A stretch of 64,000 nt of DNA from Bradyrhizobium macuxiense (GCF_007993935.1 NZ_VITY01000022.1:1-64000), one strand, 5' to 3'. Counted from the stretch's first letter, positions 27,029-36,319 are shown. The notes: a model not told the origin generated them from the sequence alone. Numbers and translations: made by a program.

Positions 27029-27859
27029 ATGGCGACAGACGTTTCAACACAATCCGCTGGATACGAACATTATCAGACGCTTGGCGAGCACTATGACAAT
27101 GAACGGCCGGGTTATCCTATCAGCGCAGTTCATAAGATTGCAGCACAGGCTCTGCCGTTGCGTCAGTTTTCCCGCCGAGTAGTCGACGCCGGCTGCGGGA
27201 CGGGCATCTTCACACGAATGCTGGCCGATGCGCTCGACCGGTCTTTTGAAGTCATTGGCCTAGAGCCAAGCTCGACCATGATCGAGCGCGCTATTGAAGT
27301 AACAAAGACTATTCGGCCAATTCGATTCGTCCAATCTCCGGCCGAGCAGCTTCCGTTCAGCGATCGAAGCGTTGGGTTGATAACGGCTGCTGGTGCGGCA
27401 CAACTCTTCGATCGAATGCGCTTCTACGTAGAAGCGCACCGCGTCCTGGTAGATAATGGTGTCCTTGCAATATTGCAGAACAAGCGGCGACATGAGGGCG
27501 GCTTCTTCCGATCCTTCGAGCTGTTCCTCGAAACGTTCGTCCCCGGCTATCGAACAGGCACATACGCGGATGCTCAGGGCGGACACTCGGTCGCCAACTT
27601 CGATGCTGAGCTTGCCTCAGATAATCGATTTTCAACGGTCATGGTACAGAAATGGGACTGGCCAAGGACTTTCACCACCCAGAGCTTTGAGGCATTCGCT
27701 TCATCCACAATCCAACTCAAAATGGCACGGGCCGCACACGGTAACGAGACCATCATCAACGAGCTACGGTCGATCTTGTCCCGTCATTGTGATGCCTGTG
27801 GGGCCATAGATGTGACCTACAGCACCGAACTTACAACTGCAGTGCGGACTACGCAGTAA
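27029..27859 (+). CDS. SAM-dependent class I methyltransferase
   Basis: The 276-residue methyltransferase11-type protein has motif I VVDAGCGTGIFTRMLAD, motif II VIGLEPSSTMIERA, RFVQSPAEQLPFSDRSVGLI for the acidic and motif III region, and RMRFYVEAHRVLVDNGVLAI. It closes the plus-strand biosynthetic block, 137 bases after the GNAT gene, with GGAG before the ATG. The target (O-, N- or C-methylation of the product or its carrier) cannot be told from sequence. Confidence 0.8.
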   Translation: MATDVSTQSAGYEHYQTLGEHYDNERPGYPISAVHKIAAQALPLRQFSRRVVDAGCGTGIFTRMLADALDRSFEVIGLEPSSTMIERAIEVTKTIRPIRFVQSPAEQLPFSDRSVGLITAAGAAQLFDRMRFYVEAHRVLVDNGVLAILQNKRRHEGGFFRSFELFLETFVPGYRTGTYADAQGGHSVANFDAELASDNRFSTVMVQKWDWPRTFTTQSFEAFASSTIQLKMARAAHGNETIINELRSILSRHCDACGAIDVTYSTELTTAVRTTQ

Positions 27860-27998
27860 CGGTATCCAGTCGTCCAGACCGCTAATTCGGAGCAGGCAAG
27901 GCTTGGTGGCCAACGACGTTGCTTCACATGCGTTGGCGGCGTTCGCGAAGCGTAGGACATCGGGGTTCGAGCGGGGGTCCGCTACAGCGCGAAACCCA

Positions 27999-29132
27999 CT
28001 ATAGTGGAAGCGCTGTTTTCGCAACGTCGGGGCCACTGAGTGTGGTGAAAAAAGCTTCAAGGCGTTGCACCTCGTCACGAAGCTCGAGGAGATGAGTCAC
28101 GGTGGCTCTCGCGCCACGAGCTCCGACAAAGAAGAAATGCCCGCCCGGCAGATGTCTGGTCAGACGTCGCGGCGCTTCGACAACGCAGGCGCGCAAGCGT
28201 ACCCAGTCATGGATAGAGAGTTGGGATGGCGCCAATTTTGGCAGGACATTGTGTAGTAGACCCTTGATCGTGATGCCTCCCCAGATCGCCTCATCCGCCA
28301 AGGCGTGCCGATAGTCCAGCGCATCCACTGGAATGATTGCCGCGCATATCGGATAGTCGTCGCCGGAAAAGACGCATGCCGCGCGAAATGCGCGAGAAAG
28401 GTCTTGCGGCTGTTCGCCTTCAAAAACCGGGTCGATCTCGGGCCCCCACAGTCCCGACGGGGCATTCGTGCGATAAAGATCCCGGAAGGCTTCTGGCTCG
28501 ACGATGCTGCGCCCTTCCATCTGCGCGATCGTGGAAAGTTCTTCCAGCCAGCGCTGGTCTCTCACGGAACCATCCCGCTTTCCAGCCGAAAGATTCCAAA
28601 GCCCGTTCGACAGAAGGCTCTCGGGTGGCGTCAACCCACCGTCGATCCGCGGGTATGGCGGAGTCGCGCAGAAGGAGACGAAGAATTCAAGCGCGTGGCC
28701 GCGAAGGCGCAGTGCACGGGTCAAGGCAAAAACCAACTTGCCGCCCATACTCCAGCCGCAGGCGATGATCGGACGTTTACCGCTTTCACCCACTGTTTCC
28801 GTTACAAGTCCTGCTAGCGCCGATGCCCATTCCTCTAGTCGGAGGTCCGGCTTCCGTGTTGCGAGCACCGGGTGGTCGCCAGGGTAGGTAGCGGTGACCA
28901 GCCCCCACCCTTGTCTGTCGAGCCAGTAGTCGAGGAAGTCGCTCGCCTCGCCCCGTGGATGACCGTAGACGATGCGCGCCAGGACGCCGCCACCTGTGAG
29001 GAAAAGCACGAGCGGCTTCTTGACATCTCCCGGTCTGCAATATGCCAAGAGCGGGACGTCTTCGATCTTCGAGCAACGCTCACGTGGAAAAAAGGTAGAT
29101 CGATCGTTTCTGGACTGGTGCCGCGAATTCAT
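27999..29132 (-). CDS. Alpha/beta hydrolase (thioesterase/esterase type)
   Basis: The 377-residue soluble hydrolase has a nucleophile elbow ACGWSMGGK (Ser in GWSMG), an oxyanion-type strand VLFLTGGGVLAR, and a C-terminal His in LPGGHFFFVGARG. There is no signal peptide, so it is cytoplasmic. The family and catalytic residues suggest an esterase or thioesterase. The gene faces the methyltransferase convergently. Its upstream region carries conserved promoter element C, closely matching that of the ABC ATPase gene at 55815, so it probably belongs to the same regulon. Confidence 0.7.
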   Translation of the reverse strand: MNSRHQSRNDRSTFFPRERCSKIEDVPLLAYCRPGDVKKPLVLFLTGGGVLARIVYGHPRGEASDFLDYWLDRQGWGLVTATYPGDHPVLATRKPDLRLEEWASALAGLVTETVGESGKRPIIACGWSMGGKLVFALTRALRLRGHALEFFVSFCATPPYPRIDGGLTPPESLLSNGLWNLSAGKRDGSVRDQRWLEELSTIAQMEGRSIVEPEAFRDLYRTNAPSGLWGPEIDPVFEGEQPQDLSRAFRAACVFSGDDYPICAAIIPVDALDYRHALADEAIWGGITIKGLLHNVLPKLAPSQLSIHDWVRLRACVVEAPRRLTRHLPGGHFFFVGARGARATVTHLLELRDEVQRLEAFFTTLSGPDVAKTALPL

Positions 29133-29245
29133 GCAGAGCCTCGCCTTGAAGCGTTGGTCTTACGCATCGTATGCCCGAACGATGGCATCAAGGACGAACT
29201 CGAACGTCTCACGATCCGGCGCCGTGTGCTCACGTTGGGGGGATG

Positions 29246-29329
29246 AGAGTTTCAAAACCCGCACTGCTACGGCTAGATGACACCTATTGAATAATTAGAT
29301 ATGAACTCACGCAATATGCGATGATCGCG
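29246..29329 (-). promoter_or_regulatory. Conserved promoter element C (Pho-box-like)
   Basis: On the minus strand it reads TCATCGCAT, then ATTATTCAATAGGTGTCATC, then TAGCCGTAGC and GGTTTTGAAACTCTC. Over about 80 bases it matches element D at 55866-55946 at roughly four positions in five. The core TGTCATC is followed 11 bases later by CGTAGC, resembling the 11-base direct repeats of a Pho box. It precedes the alpha/beta hydrolase start by about 115 bases. Confidence 0.6.
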
Positions 29330-29558
29330 CCGCACCCGCGCCTCCAGATCGACGTAGCTGAACAGTTCGCCCGTTGGATTGTCGCCGCCGCGCACGCACC
29401 ATCTCCGAATCTCGTCGGAACCAATGAATCACGGCCACCGGTCGTCGGCGAGCGCCTTTTTCAACAGCCTGCTCTCATGTTTGCTGTCAAGGGACTCGAT
29501 CAAGCGGAGCCGCTTCCGGCTGAGCGCCCGGACGCTGGACTTCGAAGGTACCCACGGT

Positions 29559-29719
29559 AGGAGGCAGGGCCAAAAACGACGGTTGATCAAGCTCTCATGC
29601 GCGGGTTGGGTACCGCATGACCGTGGTTTCGTCTTGGGGCTGCCTCGGTCTAGGGGGCGAGCGTCGGCAATGCCGGCTCATAACAGGCCACGAGGATTCC
29701 CCACCGCGCCCTGCCTCCT
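29559..29719 (-). ncRNA. Candidate IS110-family guide (bridge/seek) RNA region
   Basis: A perfect 12-base inverted repeat (AGGAGGCAGGGC at 29559-29570 and its complement at 29708-29719) brackets 137 non-coding bases directly downstream of the IS110-type transposase. Elements of the IS110/IS1111 group encode a structured RNA in a non-coding end that selects the target. Position and the bounding repeats fit. Folding and loop-target pairing were not tested. Confidence 0.35.
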
Positions 29720-29752
29720 GCCCTGGGCACCGATATGGTCGAGCAGCGCTCT

Positions 29753-30865
29753 TCAGGCGGCTGGCCTGAGTCGTACTTGACGTGTGATCGCCCACAGGAA
29801 GCCGACCATCTCGCGTGCAATGGCGGTGGTGACGATCACCTTGGGTTTGCCGGCCGCCGACAAGCGGCGATAGCGGGCGCACAGCCTGACCTGAGCCTTC
29901 CAGGCGATATCGCGGATAGCTTGAGGCAGCCGCTCGTTACGGTCATGGAGCTTGCGACTGACGCGGGCTTGCATGCGATAAGTCCATGCCCCCTCGATCA
30001 GAGCCCGCCTGGCCAGAGCATTGCCAGCCTTGGTGATGCCGCCGCGTCGGATGGTTGCGCCGCTCGAATGCTCCGATGGCACGAGGCCGAGAAAGGCCAT
30101 CAACTGGCGGGGATTGTCGAAGCGGGAGAAGTCGCCGACCTCGGCAACCACCGTCACGGCAACGATGAAGGCGACGCCGCGCATGGCCTGCACGGCCTCT
30201 ACGAATGGCGTCATCGACCATTGTGGCGCCAGCTCCTCGATCCGCGTGGTCAAGCAGTCCACACGGGCCTCAGCGTCGGTCACGGCATGAATGTAGTCCT
30301 GCAGAACGATTTGGCTCGCCGGGTGATCGAAGCGCACCGTGGTGAGCCAGCGACGATAAGCCAGAGTCCATCCCTTCTTCCCGGCATAGATGCGCCCATG
30401 TCGCAGCAGGAAGCCTTGGAGATGTTGCCGCGCCTTGCCGAGCACACGCATCGCCGTGGCGCGGGCTCTCACCAAGTCGCGCATGGCCTCATGCGCCGCA
30501 TCCGGAACCCACACCGCTGTCAGCTCGCCGCTCCGGTGCAGCCTGGCCAGCATCGCCGCATCGCGCCGGTCGGTTTTTACCCGATCCCCGGCCTTCATCG
30601 GGATCAGCGAGGGGGCCACCACGATGCAGTTGTGCCCCAGCCCCGTCAGCTGCCGATGCAGGCCATATCCGCAGGGGCCGGCTTCGTAACAAAAACTTAC
30701 CTGCCGGTCACCCTTGCCAAGCTTCTTCGCCAGCTTGTCGATGTGATCGGCGCGATTAGGGATGATCCCCAAGTTACGAACTTCCCCGCCGCGCATCGCT
30801 TCAGACACTGCAACCGAAATCGTCGCCTTGTGCACATCCAGCCCCACGAAAATGCTATCGTTCAT
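29753..30865 (-). CDS. IS110-family transposase (DEDD recombinase)
   Basis: The 370-residue transposase has an N-terminal RuvC-like DEDD domain: Asp10 (FVGLDVHKA), Glu61 (CYEAGPCGYGL), Asp99 and Asp102 (KTDRRDAAMLARL). A coiled-coil middle and a C-terminal transposase_20 domain follow (VAEVGDFSRFDNPRQLMAFL, GLVPSEHSSG, GGITKAGNALARRALIEGAW). The frame is intact. It lies between the binding-protein gene and the hydrolase gene and may have separated them from a common operon. Confidence 0.92.
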   Translation of the reverse strand: MNDSIFVGLDVHKATISVAVSEAMRGGEVRNLGIIPNRADHIDKLAKKLGKGDRQVSFCYEAGPCGYGLHRQLTGLGHNCIVVAPSLIPMKAGDRVKTDRRDAAMLARLHRSGELTAVWVPDAAHEAMRDLVRARATAMRVLGKARQHLQGFLLRHGRIYAGKKGWTLAYRRWLTTVRFDHPASQIVLQDYIHAVTDAEARVDCLTTRIEELAPQWSMTPFVEAVQAMRGVAFIVAVTVVAEVGDFSRFDNPRQLMAFLGLVPSEHSSGATIRRGGITKAGNALARRALIEGAWTYRMQARVSRKLHDRNERLPQAIRDIAWKAQVRLCARYRRLSAAGKPKVIVTTAIAREMVGFLWAITRQVRLRPAA

Positions 30866-30975
30866 CAGGCCCGCTCCCCATGCTTGAGGCTCGGCGCCGG
30901 ACCATCCGGCGCAACCCTCGATAGGAGCTTGCCGCGGGGCGGGCCGCCCGTCACCTCAGAGGGCAAACATAGGGT

Positions 30976-32244
30976 CTAGAGCAGCTTTCGAGTTTGTTCA
31001 GCCATTTCAGCCAACGCTTGTTTCGGCTCAGATCGTTGGGTGACCACTTTGCGCATCTCTTCGGACATCATGTCGGCGATCTTCACTGTATTGTTAGTTG
31101 GAAACGAAAACTGATCACCGGTGATGGGCAGCCGCTCGACGATCGAGCGGTGATACGGATTTTCCGCGAAATACTGCTTAAGGAACTTCGGATCATTCAG
31201 CGTGATCATGTTGATGGGCAAATATCCGGTATGCTTGGCCAGGATGGCCTGACCATCGGGGCCCGTCGCGAAACTGATGAAATCCCAGACACGCCTCTGT
31301 CGCTCCAAATCCTTGGCGAACATGAAGAAGCCGTGGCCTGCTCCGACGAGCCGCCCATTCGGACTCGGGACAGGCAACTGCCCCACCTGCAATTCGAATT
31401 GGCCTGATGCCGCCTTCGCAACCGAGTTGATGCCGCTGGCAGTTCGAATATGAACGCCGCTAATTCCAGAGTTGAAAGCCTGACGAGCTTGGTCCAGCGT
31501 CATATCGGAATTGCTGGTCCGGCCGAACTTGGCTAGGATCTCGAGCGTCAGCAGTCCCTCATACCCATTGAAAGCAATATCCGTTTGCTCTGCGTTCATC
31601 ACGCGCCCGCCAAGCGTTCCGAGTATGTTCTGAAACATCCAAGCGTTCGTGGCTGTATACTCGACATATCCGCCGTTGACCTTTCCGCCGAGGGATGCCA
31701 CCTGCTTTCCAATTTGGATGATCTCGTCCCACGACTCCGGCAACTCCGGCTTCGAGAACCCCGCCCGCTTCAAAAGGTTCATGTTGTAGTAGACGACCGG
31801 AATGGTCGTTCCGAACGGCAGTGAATAGTTCTTTCCCCTCACCAAGGTTGCATCGATCAACGGGCGGGAAAGTCCCATCATCGAAAGCCTTTCAACACCT
31901 CCTGAAAATTCATCGAGTGGTTGTGAGATTTCGCGCTTGGCGAGGATCGGAGTATAGGCAAGCGACTGCCACGTAGCGTCTGGCAAGTCGCCAATTATTG
32001 CTCCGCGAAACGTGTTTTGTAAGAGTGGGTCCCAGCCTTCGCCATTTGCGATGAATTCCACCTCAGTCCCAGGGTGCTTCCCGGAGAACCTCTGGCCTAA
32101 CTCGGCCAGCATCTTCGCATAGGGCGGTGCCCCATGGCTAATCTTCAGCCTTACGTTATTCGCAGCACGGCTGATTGCTGGAATTGCGAGTAGACCGATC
32201 GCGGAAGCGCCGGCCCGAAGCAGTGTTCTACGTGCATTACGCAT
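30976..32244 (-). CDS. Family 1 extracellular solute-binding protein (UgpB-like)
   Basis: The 422-residue periplasmic binding protein starts MRNARRTLLRAGASAIGLLA with processing near ISRAA. Twin arginines are present but it may simply be Sec-exported. Typical family-1 features are GEGWDPLLQNTFRGAI, GKNYSLPFGTTIPVVYYN, LPESWDEIIQIG and GGHGFF-type loops (GAGHGFFMFAK). UgpB relatives bind glycerol-3-phosphate, phosphodiesters or sugars. It is the only intact binding protein seen for the ABC genes at 43081, 53666 and 54637. It follows the phosphodiesterase gene by about 90 bases. IS110 begins just beyond its stop. Confidence 0.8.
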   Translation of the reverse strand: MRNARRTLLRAGASAIGLLAIPAISRAANNVRLKISHGAPPYAKMLAELGQRFSGKHPGTEVEFIANGEGWDPLLQNTFRGAIIGDLPDATWQSLAYTPILAKREISQPLDEFSGGVERLSMMGLSRPLIDATLVRGKNYSLPFGTTIPVVYYNMNLLKRAGFSKPELPESWDEIIQIGKQVASLGGKVNGGYVEYTATNAWMFQNILGTLGGRVMNAEQTDIAFNGYEGLLTLEILAKFGRTSNSDMTLDQARQAFNSGISGVHIRTASGINSVAKAASGQFELQVGQLPVPSPNGRLVGAGHGFFMFAKDLERQRRVWDFISFATGPDGQAILAKHTGYLPINMITLNDPKFLKQYFAENPYHRSIVERLPITGDQFSFPTNNTVKIADMMSEEMRKVVTQRSEPKQALAEMAEQTRKLL

Positions 32245-32337
32245 CAAGTGATCTCCTGAAAGCTTATTTATTTGCACCGACGGTCGTTCCTGAATTGGCT
32301 TCTTGAGGGCGCCAGGGGAGCGCTCGCGTCACGAGTG

Positions 32338-33834
32338 TCAGCTCTCTGCCGTTCCGCTCTCAACGTAGGTGGTGTCGTCTACCGTGACTCGACGAAGAAC
32401 CTGTCCGTAGCTACCGAGTCGTGCCTCGAAGATTTCGCCTCGAAAGGCAAGTTCAGCGCTCGCTGTTGGGCGTACAAGCTCGCCAAGCACCCGTCCACTC
32501 ATCGTTGGCGGCGCGTGAACGCCAAGCAGATGGAGGATCGTCGGCGTCACGTCGCAAATTCCCGACGGCGAGAAAGATACGGATCCAATATTTGGAAAAG
32601 CTGATCCAGCGACAATGCACACTGCTGCGAGTTCTTTCGGATGCAGCCCGCCGTGAAGCCCGAGGCCGGACCGGCGATCATTGTCGTAGAAGGTGCCGCC
32701 TAGGAGGCCGAAGGAGTCGATAGTATCGTCGGCGCGGAAAGAAAAAGCAACGTCCGGCGCTCGGACATGATTGGCGAACACGAGACGGTTCGAGAGACTT
32801 CCGGCCGCGATTCCGTTGACCTCGTCCTTCGCACGCGTGAACACCGGCCCGCACCACGGCTCGGACGTGATAATCGCAACCAACCGGGCGATCTTCGCCT
32901 CTTGCGGATCGGCGAGATAGAGAGCGCCGACCTGGCCCGGCACAACCACCACGTCAACATCGGAAGCCGGCGCGAGGCCGGGACTGAAACCGGCCGCACG
33001 CAGGCTGTCGGCCACCGACACGCGCGTATGGCCAGTGATATGGCCATGGTCCGAGATCGCAAAAATCTGAACGCCGGCCCGCCTTCCCTCCGTGTCCCAC
33101 CAGTCGAGCACACGGCCAAACTGGCGGTCACAATGGGCGATGACGGACCGCGTCGCCTCAGCACCTGTGCCGTGGAAATGCGAGGTGACGTCTGGCTCGC
33201 CATAGGAAAGGATAGTGACATCAGGATGATGTTTCGGCCAGACGACGTCGAGGAAGGCCGACGTGATCCAATCTTGCCCGATACGGTCTGGCTCCGTCTT
33301 TGGCTGAGCAGGAGTCAATGGACTGACACGTGCTTCAATCTCGTCGAGCAGATCGTTCGGCGTGCAGGCCTCGCGGAAATGACCCGAGAGGCGGACATGG
33401 CCGAAATCTTCAGCCTTATGGTGGAAAAGCCGGGTCGTACCCGGCGTGTTGGTGGCGAGCACGGCGAGGCACCGTCCGCTCGCTGCCAAGATTTCGCCGA
33501 GCGAGGGAGCCGAGTAAAGCCGGCCGCCGCTCTCGATATCGAGCCGACGCAGCAAAACCGCGTCAGAGGTATCGATGTAGCGCGATGGTGTGACGGCCCG
33601 ATCGATGTATTTGTTACCGACCATGCCGTGCCGATCCGACGTGGCGCCGGTGACAAGGCTGGGGAAAGCTGAACGGGTCTCGCTCGGATAGACGGTGCGA
33701 TGGTTCTCGAGCGTCACCCCGGCTGCTTTCAGACGCCAAAGATTGGGGGTCAGTTCCGGACTGATCAAGTCGGGACGTAGGCCGTCGAAGCTGACGATGA
33801 GAAAGCGGTGCTCGGACGCAGGCATCGTTATCAT
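32338..33834 (-). CDS. Type I phosphodiesterase / nucleotide pyrophosphatase (alkaline phosphatase superfamily)
   Basis: The 498-residue protein has metal-site and core motifs of the NPP/phosphonoacetate-hydrolase branch: FLIVSFDGLRPDL, SLVTGATSDRHGMVGN, SYGEPDVTSHFHGTG, FAISDHGHITGH, GLHGGLHPKELAAV and CDVTPTILHLLGV. The likely threonine nucleophile lies in YPSETRSAFPS. No signal peptide is evident, so it may act in the cytoplasm after import. Relatives cleave phosphodiesters or the C-P bond of phosphonoacetate. Its position before a UgpB-like binding protein and the Pho-type motifs nearby suggest a role in using an organophosphorus compound. The start may be 33834 or 33825. Confidence 0.8.
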   Translation of the reverse strand: MITMPASEHRFLIVSFDGLRPDLISPELTPNLWRLKAAGVTLENHRTVYPSETRSAFPSLVTGATSDRHGMVGNKYIDRAVTPSRYIDTSDAVLLRRLDIESGGRLYSAPSLGEILAASGRCLAVLATNTPGTTRLFHHKAEDFGHVRLSGHFREACTPNDLLDEIEARVSPLTPAQPKTEPDRIGQDWITSAFLDVVWPKHHPDVTILSYGEPDVTSHFHGTGAEATRSVIAHCDRQFGRVLDWWDTEGRRAGVQIFAISDHGHITGHTRVSVADSLRAAGFSPGLAPASDVDVVVVPGQVGALYLADPQEAKIARLVAIITSEPWCGPVFTRAKDEVNGIAAGSLSNRLVFANHVRAPDVAFSFRADDTIDSFGLLGGTFYDNDRRSGLGLHGGLHPKELAAVCIVAGSAFPNIGSVSFSPSGICDVTPTILHLLGVHAPPTMSGRVLGELVRPTASAELAFRGEIFEARLGSYGQVLRRVTVDDTTYVESGTAES

Positions 33835-34470
33835 TCCAATCTAAGCAGTGGACAGGTACATCCAGGTGACAACGCGACACGGATCAGCTGCACCAGGATA
33901 AACTGACGCTATATGCGCTGCCGCCGTCCCCACCAAAGCAAACGTCCGCCGCTTTGCCGTCGTGGCCGCAGGCCTATGAGCAGCATGCCCATAAGCAGAT
34001 CGCGGGCAGAACAACCGCAACTTTCCGAGCGTATTCGGGTGCTGTCAATGAACACGGATACCAACGTCGTTACTTCAACGTCTTCAACGTCCTCATCAGA
34101 ACTTGCAGGAGCATCGCTATGAGCTTGCCTATTGCGTTTGGCCGCGTGCATGATGCGCGATAACTTAGCTCTGCATCCGCGCTGCCTTCTGCCTTGAGGT
34201 GGGCTCGCTGAATCCTGTACGCGTTGCGGCCTGCCGCGCTACGTCACAATTGTAAACGACAGGCCGAGCGGCGACTCTGTGGTCCGCTGATTCCCTCCGC
34301 GTCCGGCCGAACTCGATCTGTCCCCATGGATACTCAGTCGCAGTGTCACCAAAGAGATCGACGTGATCGTCTTGGGTTCTCGTGCGATGCAACTAAGCAA
34401 CAGAAATGCGTCAGGCCATTGCAACGACGAAAGGCTAAACTGCAGCGTTCGCTCAATGCTATGCTCGCCA
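33835..34470. other. Intergenic region between tonB and the phosphodiesterase gene
   Basis: No gene recognised. Upstream of the phosphodiesterase start a minus-strand TGTCACCTGGA-TGTACCTGTCC gives two TGT units 11 bases apart, a weak Pho-box-like arrangement. Confidence 0.4.
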
Positions 34471-35223
34471 TCACATCCCTCCTTTGAATTCGACGAAGAT
34501 GCCGAGATGAAGCGTTCGGTGGCTCATCTCCGGCGGTGGTAGCGGATAGTGCGCGCTCCTGACCGTAGCTATTGCCGCCTGATCGAGAACCGGAGAGCCG
34601 CTTGATTGGGCCAAGCTGACCGCCGATACGCGTCCGTCCAGATAATCGAACGTCACGCGCGCGCGACCATGCTGGCCTGAGGCGCGCGCAGATGTCGGAT
34701 AGATCAGCGCGCTTTCGACGGCTCGCCGGAGCTGGCCTTGAAAGCTCGACATCGCGGCCGCGCTCGGCGCCGCGCTAGCCGCTGCTTGTTGCTGCGCCGG
34801 GCGCGCGGCCGGTTTGCGATGGGCCTGCGGCGGCGGTTTCGGCGTCCGCAGCGCGGCCGGTGCCTCTGGCTTCGGAGGCGGTCGAGGAGCTTCCGGTGGC
34901 GGAGTCGTTTCCGGTTGCGGGGGAGTCGGTTCCGGCGGAACCTCCGTCGGCGGTGGAGGGATCAGCGGATCTTCAGGCGCCGGCGGAGCCTCAGAAACCA
35001 TGGGAGGCGGATCTGCCGGCGCTTCGCTCGCCGTGGGCGCAACAGTCTCGAGCGAGATCTGCATCGTCGACGCTGCCGCCTCCTGCCGTGCCGGGTGCTG
35101 GGTCAACCAGCCCACGATGGCGAGAACACAGAGCCCCTCGACCAAGAGCGCAGCTGCAAACGAAACGGGCAGCGCGGAGCGCTCGTGTGGTGGGTTGAAA
35201 TGATCGGCCGTCGCAATGCTCAT
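34471..35223 (-). CDS. tonB: TonB energy transducer
   Basis: From the ATG at 35223 the 250-residue protein has one N-terminal membrane anchor (VSFAAALLVEGLCVLAIVGW), a long Pro/Glu-rich periplasmic spacer (PPPPTEVPPEPTPPQPETTP and similar), and a C-terminal TonB domain with LIYPTSARASGQHGRARVTF and SGSPVLDQAAIATVRSA. It delivers proton-motive force to the TonB-dependent receptor. Its frame starts 13 bases after the exbD stop, in the order receptor-exbB-exbD-tonB. The longer upstream frame has no protein character and is rejected. Confidence 0.9.
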   Translation of the reverse strand: MSIATADHFNPPHERSALPVSFAAALLVEGLCVLAIVGWLTQHPARQEAAASTMQISLETVAPTASEAPADPPPMVSEAPPAPEDPLIPPPPTEVPPEPTPPQPETTPPPEAPRPPPKPEAPAALRTPKPPPQAHRKPAARPAQQQAAASAAPSAAAMSSFQGQLRRAVESALIYPTSARASGQHGRARVTFDYLDGRVSAVSLAQSSGSPVLDQAAIATVRSAHYPLPPPEMSHRTLHLGIFVEFKGGM

Positions 35224-35236
35224 AACTATTGTACCC

Positions 35237-35632
35237 CTACCGGGCATCCTTGGCCGCGAGTCCGACCTGGACGATGCCCGCCTTGCGACATGCATCCATG
35301 ACAGCGAGCACATTCTGCAGCGTGGCGGTGCCCGCTCCCGCGATGGTGACGGCGGCCTTCTCGCGGTCGGGCTCGTTGGCCAATTTGGCCGCCAGCTCGT
35401 CGATGGACAATTTTTGGCCATCCGTCTCAATGCTGCCGTCGGTAAACAACGTGACGACGATCTTCGGGTGGGGCAGGTCTTGCGTGGTGCTGCTTTGAGG
35501 AAGTTGTGAGGCGATGCCCGTCGCGGGAATCATCCGCAGCGTGATCATGATGAAGAACACCAGCAGAAATAGCATGATGTCGATCATCGGGATGATTTCT
35601 ATGCGGGCTTTCCGCATCTCCAGATAACGCAT
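35237..35632 (-). CDS. exbD: ExbD biopolymer transport protein
   Basis: The 131-residue protein has one N-terminal membrane helix with the essential aspartate (IIPMIDIMLFLLVFFIMITL) and a periplasmic domain (VTLFTDGSIETDGQKLSIDE). It forms the proton channel with ExbB. It starts four bases after the exbB stop. Confidence 0.92.
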   Translation of the reverse strand: MRYLEMRKARIEIIPMIDIMLFLLVFFIMITLRMIPATGIASQLPQSSTTQDLPHPKIVVTLFTDGSIETDGQKLSIDELAAKLANEPDREKAAVTIAGAGTATLQNVLAVMDACRKAGIVQVGLAAKDAR

Positions 35633-35635
35633 CGG

Positions 35636-36319
35636 TCAGTGTCCCACATTCGCGACAGGGTGGATCGCATGACCGGAAGTGCGCCTTTCCGCAGTTGTTA
35701 CCCGGGGTGCGTCAAGGCGATTGACCATCGAAACCTTCAAGGTCTCGAGTTGATGGACGATGAGTCGCGTCCAGTTGTGCAGACTGTTGAAGCAGACGAG
35801 ACCGATGATGGCGATGAGCAGCCCGCACGCCGTCGCGATCAGTGCCTCTCCCACGCCACCAGTAATCTGGGCGGGCGCACTGCCGGCGTCGCCGAGAACC
35901 GCAAACGCCTTGACCATGCCGGCGATGGTGCCGAGCAGGCCCAGCAGCGGTGCTAGCGTTACGATGGTGTCGAGCAGCCACAACCGGCTGTCCAGGCTGG
36001 GCACCTGCCAGAGGATCGCTTCCTCCAAGAGTTCCGACAACCGATGCGCATCCTTCAGCTCGGGATGCTGGAGCGGCACTTCCAGCAAGGCGCGGTGCGG
36101 CAACCGAGGCGATTTCTCGACGAGGTCTCCGAGCGACTTCCGGTCAAGATGGGCGAGTTTCGCAACGATGCGCGTCACGCGCTTTCCGTGGCGAATGGTT
36201 CGGCCGAGATACCAGAAGCGATCGATGATCACGGTGAGCGCGATGAGCAGCATAACGGCCATCACATAGAGAATGCCGTCGGACTGCGCCGCGAGCTCGG
36301 TAAGACGATCCAGAGTCAT
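35636..36319 (-). CDS. exbB: ExbB proton-channel protein
   Basis: The 227-residue TolQ/ExbB family protein has three membrane helices (YVMAVMLLIALTVIIDRFWY; LDTIVTLAPLLGLLGTIAGM; ALIATACGLLIAIIGLVCFN) and the conserved region LLGLLGTIAGMVKAF. It is part of the dedicated TonB system. A second, truncated copy of its N-terminal third lies just upstream at about 36631-36897, the result of a tandem duplication. Confidence 0.92.
   Translation of the reverse strand: MTLDRLTELAAQSDGILYVMAVMLLIALTVIIDRFWYLGRTIRHGKRVTRIVAKLAHLDRKSLGDLVEKSPRLPHRALLEVPLQHPELKDAHRLSELLEEAILWQVPSLDSRLWLLDTIVTLAPLLGLLGTIAGMVKAFAVLGDAGSAPAQITGGVGEALIATACGLLIAIIGLVCFNSLHNWTRLIVHQLETLKVSMVNRLDAPRVTTAERRTSGHAIHPVANVGH

Larger units (their letters stand above)
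29133..29752. other. Promoter of the hydrolase gene and non-coding end of the IS110 element
   Basis: Holds promoter element C (29246-29329) and the inverted-repeat-bounded non-coding segment (29559-29719) downstream of the IS110 transposase. No gene is recognised. Confidence 0.5.

Noticed and set aside
29735..30979. 414-codon plus-strand frame
   Set aside because: It is antisense to the intact IS110 transposase, a common effect of high GC codon usage.
32767..33672. 301-codon plus-strand frame
   Set aside because: Antisense to the phosphodiesterase gene.
34738..35301. 187-codon Arg-rich plus frame
   Set aside because: Antisense of the Pro-rich spacer of tonB.
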